A stretch of DNA of 64,000 bases, taken from Pokkaliibacter sp046614695 (lineage in GTDB: Bacteria > Pseudomonadota > Gammaproteobacteria > Pseudomonadales > Balneatricaceae). This document shows positions 61,220 to 64,000 of the stretch, one piece after another. The notes beneath the pieces are model-generated. The model did no database searches. It saw nothing but the letters and a program-made list of their open reading frames with translations, and was not told the origin of the DNA. Positions within the stretch are counted from its first letter, which is position 1. Each line of letters opens with the position of its first letter. The stretch covers positions 186,001 to 250,000 of the forward strand of contig NZ_JBKKHQ010000013.1 in the NCBI RefSeq assembly GCF_046614695.1, read 5' to 3'. Position numbers and translations under genes: made by a program.

Positions 61220-62962
61220 TCACTGACTCACTAACCACACCGGTAATTCACCGCGCGCCGCGCCGCTGACGCCTGCTTCTACACAACCTGCCAGACTGGC
61301 GAAATGCACGGAGCGGCCGACCAGACCGGGGGCGTAGTGCGCGTATTTAGCCGAGTTGGTCATTAATACCCTGGCGGAGGGCGGAATCACCGGTTCACCC
61401 AGCATGCACCAGCAGGTGTCGGTGACGAGCGTGCCGCCGAAGGCTTCGATGGGGGCGATATACCCCGCTTCGCGCGCTTGTTCGAGGACGGCGCGGCCAC
61501 AGGTAATCACGAAGGCAAGGTCTGGGTGTTTGCGGCGGCCAGCACAGAGCGCTGCCAGCTTGCCGAATTCGCTGAGTGAGAAATGCGGGTTGCCGAGCGA
61601 GATCACCTGCACGCTATCGTCTTGGGCGCTATTCAGTTCCTGCCAGCCGGCCTGCAAGTCAGCCAGCGTGACGTGGTAGGCGGGGAGCGTTTTCCCTGCG
61701 GGAATGACCGCATCAGGGTTTATCGCTTCCGGCGTGATGCCCGCGATATGAAACAGCGGCGCAGCGGAGGTGGTGCCAAAGGCGGCGCTGAAGGCTTTCA
61801 AATCATCCATTGACGGTTGTCGATGCGCCAGACCACGAATCAGGGGGATTTGCTTGCCCGCCATCGCGCCAATGCAGTAACCCAGCAGCGGGTAGAACGC
61901 ATCATCCACCGCTGCCAGCGGGGCCACATCAATACACAGTTGCGCCTGACGGTGCTCATCCAGATGGCAGCCCGAGCGCGGCGCACGGCCACAGAGGGCG
62001 ATGCAGATATCAAGATAATCCGGGTATTTCAGGGTGCGGGCACCGAGCACGCTGTTGGCGAACACCACCGCATTGGATTCCGCCCAGGCGATCTGCTCAC
62101 CCACGGACGGCGCCGTCTCCAGCAAGTATGGCGCGCAGGTGTAACTCAGCTGTGCACCCATCGCCATATAGGCTTCGCCCAGCGCACTCGCAGGCTCACC
62201 AAAAGACGGATCCACCCCCAACGCACGCCAGCGGCGCTGATCGACCGAGATGGAGTTCAGCGTGGTCGGCACGCACACCTGTGCGCCCCACTCGACAAAC
62301 TGCCGGGCAAAGCGAAGGCTCGACGGGCCGGTGTAAATGCAGCCGTCGATATGCGCCAGAGTAATGTCCATCAACCCCTCGGCGCCTTGCAGCTGCGCCA
62401 TTTTCAGCACGACCTGCATGGCCATCTGCGTGGCTTTGCCGTGCTCACCAGCCAGCATGGCCTGATCACGCGCGCTCAGCGCTACCTGATGAGTCAGCGT
62501 CGCCGCCGGAGGGTGGTGATCATCAAGCGCCAGCGGCTCAGGCATCGCCTCAAAGCTATGCACTGCCCCGCCATCGACACGCACAAAAGCCACATCACGC
62601 AGGCGTTCAAAGGCCGCTTTGCCAATCGCGATAACCGGCAGGGAGCGCTGGAAAATCATCTCCGCCAGCAGTACGCCTAAGGTCAGGATTTCATCGACCT
62701 CAGCCAGAATCAGCGCCGCCGGTGCATGGCCCGTGCTGATCAGCTCCATCATCACGCTACTGCCAGTGCAGGAACCGCGCCCACTGGGAATCGCCAGCAC
62801 CCGCCCCGCCAGATGCTGACCGCTCAGGGGATGATGGCGATCAATCACCTCGCCGGTCGATGGCTCAACGCCGCCCCAGAAACTCAGGCCGGTATCGGCG
62901 AACAGCAGTTCACCCTGAGCTGTACCGGCAATCAGGCTGCGACCATGCAACGGGGAAGTCAT
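61220..62962 (-). CDS. acnX: Aconitase X family dehydratase, fused subunits
   Basis: 580-residue AcnX protein in which the small swivel domain (about 5-125, with SGRGSCTGSSVMMELI) is fused to the large catalytic domain (about 170-580, with DGCIYTGPSSLRFARQFVEWG, CGRAPRSGCHLDEHRQ, VITCGRAVLEQAR and TDTCWCM, whose cysteines are iron-sulfur candidates). Bacterial fused AcnX proteins have been shown to dehydrate cis-3-hydroxy-L-proline; that is the best guess, since no proline-degradation genes are near. AGAGGG five bases before ATG 62962 decides the start over the frame to 63031. Confidence 0.87.
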   Translation of the reverse strand: MTSPLHGRSLIAGTAQGELLFADTGLSFWGGVEPSTGEVIDRHHPLSGQHLAGRVLAIPSGRGSCTGSSVMMELISTGHAPAALILAEVDEILTLGVLLAEMIFQRSLPVIAIGKAAFERLRDVAFVRVDGGAVHSFEAMPEPLALDDHHPPAATLTHQVALSARDQAMLAGEHGKATQMAMQVVLKMAQLQGAEGLMDITLAHIDGCIYTGPSSLRFARQFVEWGAQVCVPTTLNSISVDQRRWRALGVDPSFGEPASALGEAYMAMGAQLSYTCAPYLLETAPSVGEQIAWAESNAVVFANSVLGARTLKYPDYLDICIALCGRAPRSGCHLDEHRQAQLCIDVAPLAAVDDAFYPLLGYCIGAMAGKQIPLIRGLAHRQPSMDDLKAFSAAFGTTSAAPLFHIAGITPEAINPDAVIPAGKTLPAYHVTLADLQAGWQELNSAQDDSVQVISLGNPHFSLSEFGKLAALCAGRRKHPDLAFVITCGRAVLEQAREAGYIAPIEAFGGTLVTDTCWCMLGEPVIPPSARVLMTNSAKYAHYAPGLVGRSVHFASLAGCVEAGVSGAARGELPVWLVSQ

Positions 62963-63094
62963 AGAGGCCCTCTCGATATGCTTAGGTGGTGTGAAATACC
63001 CACCGTTCGATGATAGCCAAGTAATGTACACGCGAGGAGAACAGCACGGAATGCTGACAGCGAGTCTGGGGAAGCGCCTGCGTGGTCAGAAAGT

Positions 63095-63134
63095 AAAAAG
63101 CCCCGAGAGAAATTGCTTCTGCCGGGGCTTTTTT
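63095..63134. terminator. Terminator of glmS
   Basis: AAAAAGCCCCG pairs with CGGGGCTTTTT across a 17-base loop, with T-runs in both directions, 49 bases past the glmS stop. A second eight-base stem (ACTTTATT/AATAAAGT, 63141-63170) lies closer to the gene. Confidence 0.85.
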
Positions 63135-63182
63135 GATCAAACTTTATTCGACAAAAAAGCCAAATAAAGTCATCGCCTTACA

Positions 63183-64000
63183 TCACTCGACCGTTACAGA
63201 CTTAGCCAGATTCCTTGGCTGGTCCACATCCGTGCCGCGAATTACCGCCACGTAGTAGCTCAGCAGTTGCAGCGGCACGGTGTAGAGGATGGCTTCCATC
63301 ATCGGGTGAACTTTGGGCAGCGACAGCACATGGTAGCCTTCCTGCTCATCGATACCGGCTTCCACGTCTGCAAACACATACAGCTCACCGCCACGGGCGC
63401 GGACTTCCTGCATGTTGGATTTCAGCTTCTCCAGCAGCTCGTTACCGGGGGCGACGGTGACTACCGGCATGTCGCTGTCGACCAGCGCCAGCGGGCCGTG
63501 CTTAAGCTCTCCGGCAGGATAGGCTTCGGCGTGAATATAGGAGATTTCCTTGAGTTTGAGGGCACCTTCCATCGCAATCGGGTACAGCGCGCCACGGCCA
63601 AGGAACAGCGAGTGCTGTTTGTCGGCAAAGTGAGTCGCCAGCGCTTCGATGCGGCTGCTCAGGGTCAGCACTTCTTCCATTTTGGCGGGCAGGCTGTACA
63701 GCGCCGCGACCAGTTCGGCTTCTTTTTCAGCGCTTAAGCCACGTTGTTTGGCCAGCGACAGGGTCAGAATCATCAGTGCCGCCAGCTGGGTGGTGAAGGC
63801 TTTGGTGGAGGCCACGCCAATTTCGGGGCCTGCCTGCGTCATCAGACACAGGTCAGACTCACGCACCAGCGAGCTGCCGGGCACGTTACAGATGGCCAGT
63901 GTCGCCAGTGCGCCACGCTCTTTGGCGACGCGCAGTGCCGCCAGGGTATCGGCGGTTTCGCCGGACTGGGACAGGGTGATAAACAACGTGCCGGGCAGGG
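63183..64000 (-). CDS. glmS: Glucosamine-6-phosphate synthase, C-terminal part
   Basis: Last 272 codons of GlmS, which makes glucosamine 6-phosphate from fructose 6-phosphate and glutamine for cell-wall and lipopolysaccharide synthesis. The rest lies beyond position 64000. The visible part covers the end of the first SIS domain (TLSQSGETADTLAALR) and the second SIS domain with LFLGRGALYPIAMEGALKLKEISYIHAEAYPAGELKHGPLAL, ending in DVDQPRNLAKSVTVE, the invariant GlmS C-terminus. Confidence 0.97.
   Translation of the reverse strand, partial: LPGTLFITLSQSGETADTLAALRVAKERGALATLAICNVPGSSLVRESDLCLMTQAGPEIGVASTKAFTTQLAALMILTLSLAKQRGLSAEKEAELVAALYSLPAKMEEVLTLSSRIEALATHFADKQHSLFLGRGALYPIAMEGALKLKEISYIHAEAYPAGELKHGPLALVDSDMPVVTVAPGNELLEKLKSNMQEVRARGGELYVFADVEAGIDEQEGYHVLSLPKVHPMMEAILYTVPLQLLSYYVAVIRGTDVDQPRNLAKSVTVE

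Overview
The window looks like chromosomal DNA of a free-living, probably marine or soil-associated gammaproteobacterium. The evidence is gene content: an Escherichia-type yjfIJKLMC set, an hscC/J-like/DUF1266 set like the E. coli ybe region, a type II-PKS aryl polyene cluster, the mesD-mesX methionine synthase pair and a housekeeping glmS. GC content looks moderately high by eye. An Oceanospirillales-like host is a guess. I see no phage, transposase, tRNA, rRNA or CRISPR.

Left arm (1-13.4 kb), almost all on the minus strand: a chemoreceptor cut by the window edge with a FliA-like promoter; a PAS-GGDEF-EAL protein; an arsenate-resistance operon (arsR, an ArsJ-partner GAPDH, arsJ); a fructosamine-kinase-like gene; and an eight-gene operon equivalent to E. 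coli yjfI-yjfC with a K+ channel gene and a 78-residue orphan inserted.

Chaperone island (13.4-24.9 kb): five plus-strand genes alternate DUF1266 proteins with very large J-like proteins. All three J-like proteins read HPE instead of HPD and end in a DUF805-like membrane domain. They converge on hscC, a short Hsp70. The first four genes are joined by ATGA stop/start overlaps.

Metal and ankyrin section (24.9-37.4 kb): a DUF1007-NicO metal-efflux pair on the minus strand, then three tandem paralogous genes of about 1,100 codons. Each has a long family-specific helical N-terminal region and C-terminal ankyrin repeats. I recognise no family for the N-terminal part. This is the best candidate here for an undescribed system.

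Aryl polyene section (39.2-56 kb): after a tautomerase, a VOC protein and a WYL regulator comes a full aryl polyene (APE) cluster. A phosphopantetheinyl transferase and a small secreted protein lie on the minus strand. About 17 overlapping plus-strand genes follow: ACPs, ketosynthases, a chain-length factor, dehydratases, a ketoreductase, an AMP-ligase/dehydratase fusion, a glycosyltransferase, acyltransferases, a thioesterase, a LolA-like protein, an MMPL exporter, an FAD oxidoreductase and lipoproteins. Together they should build, lipidate and export a polyene pigment to the outer membrane.

Right end (56-64 kb): a TauE-type exporter; a folate-independent methionine synthase pair (mesX-mesD) with a MetR-like regulator and a divergent flavin-type reductase; a fused aconitase X; and the 3' part of glmS.
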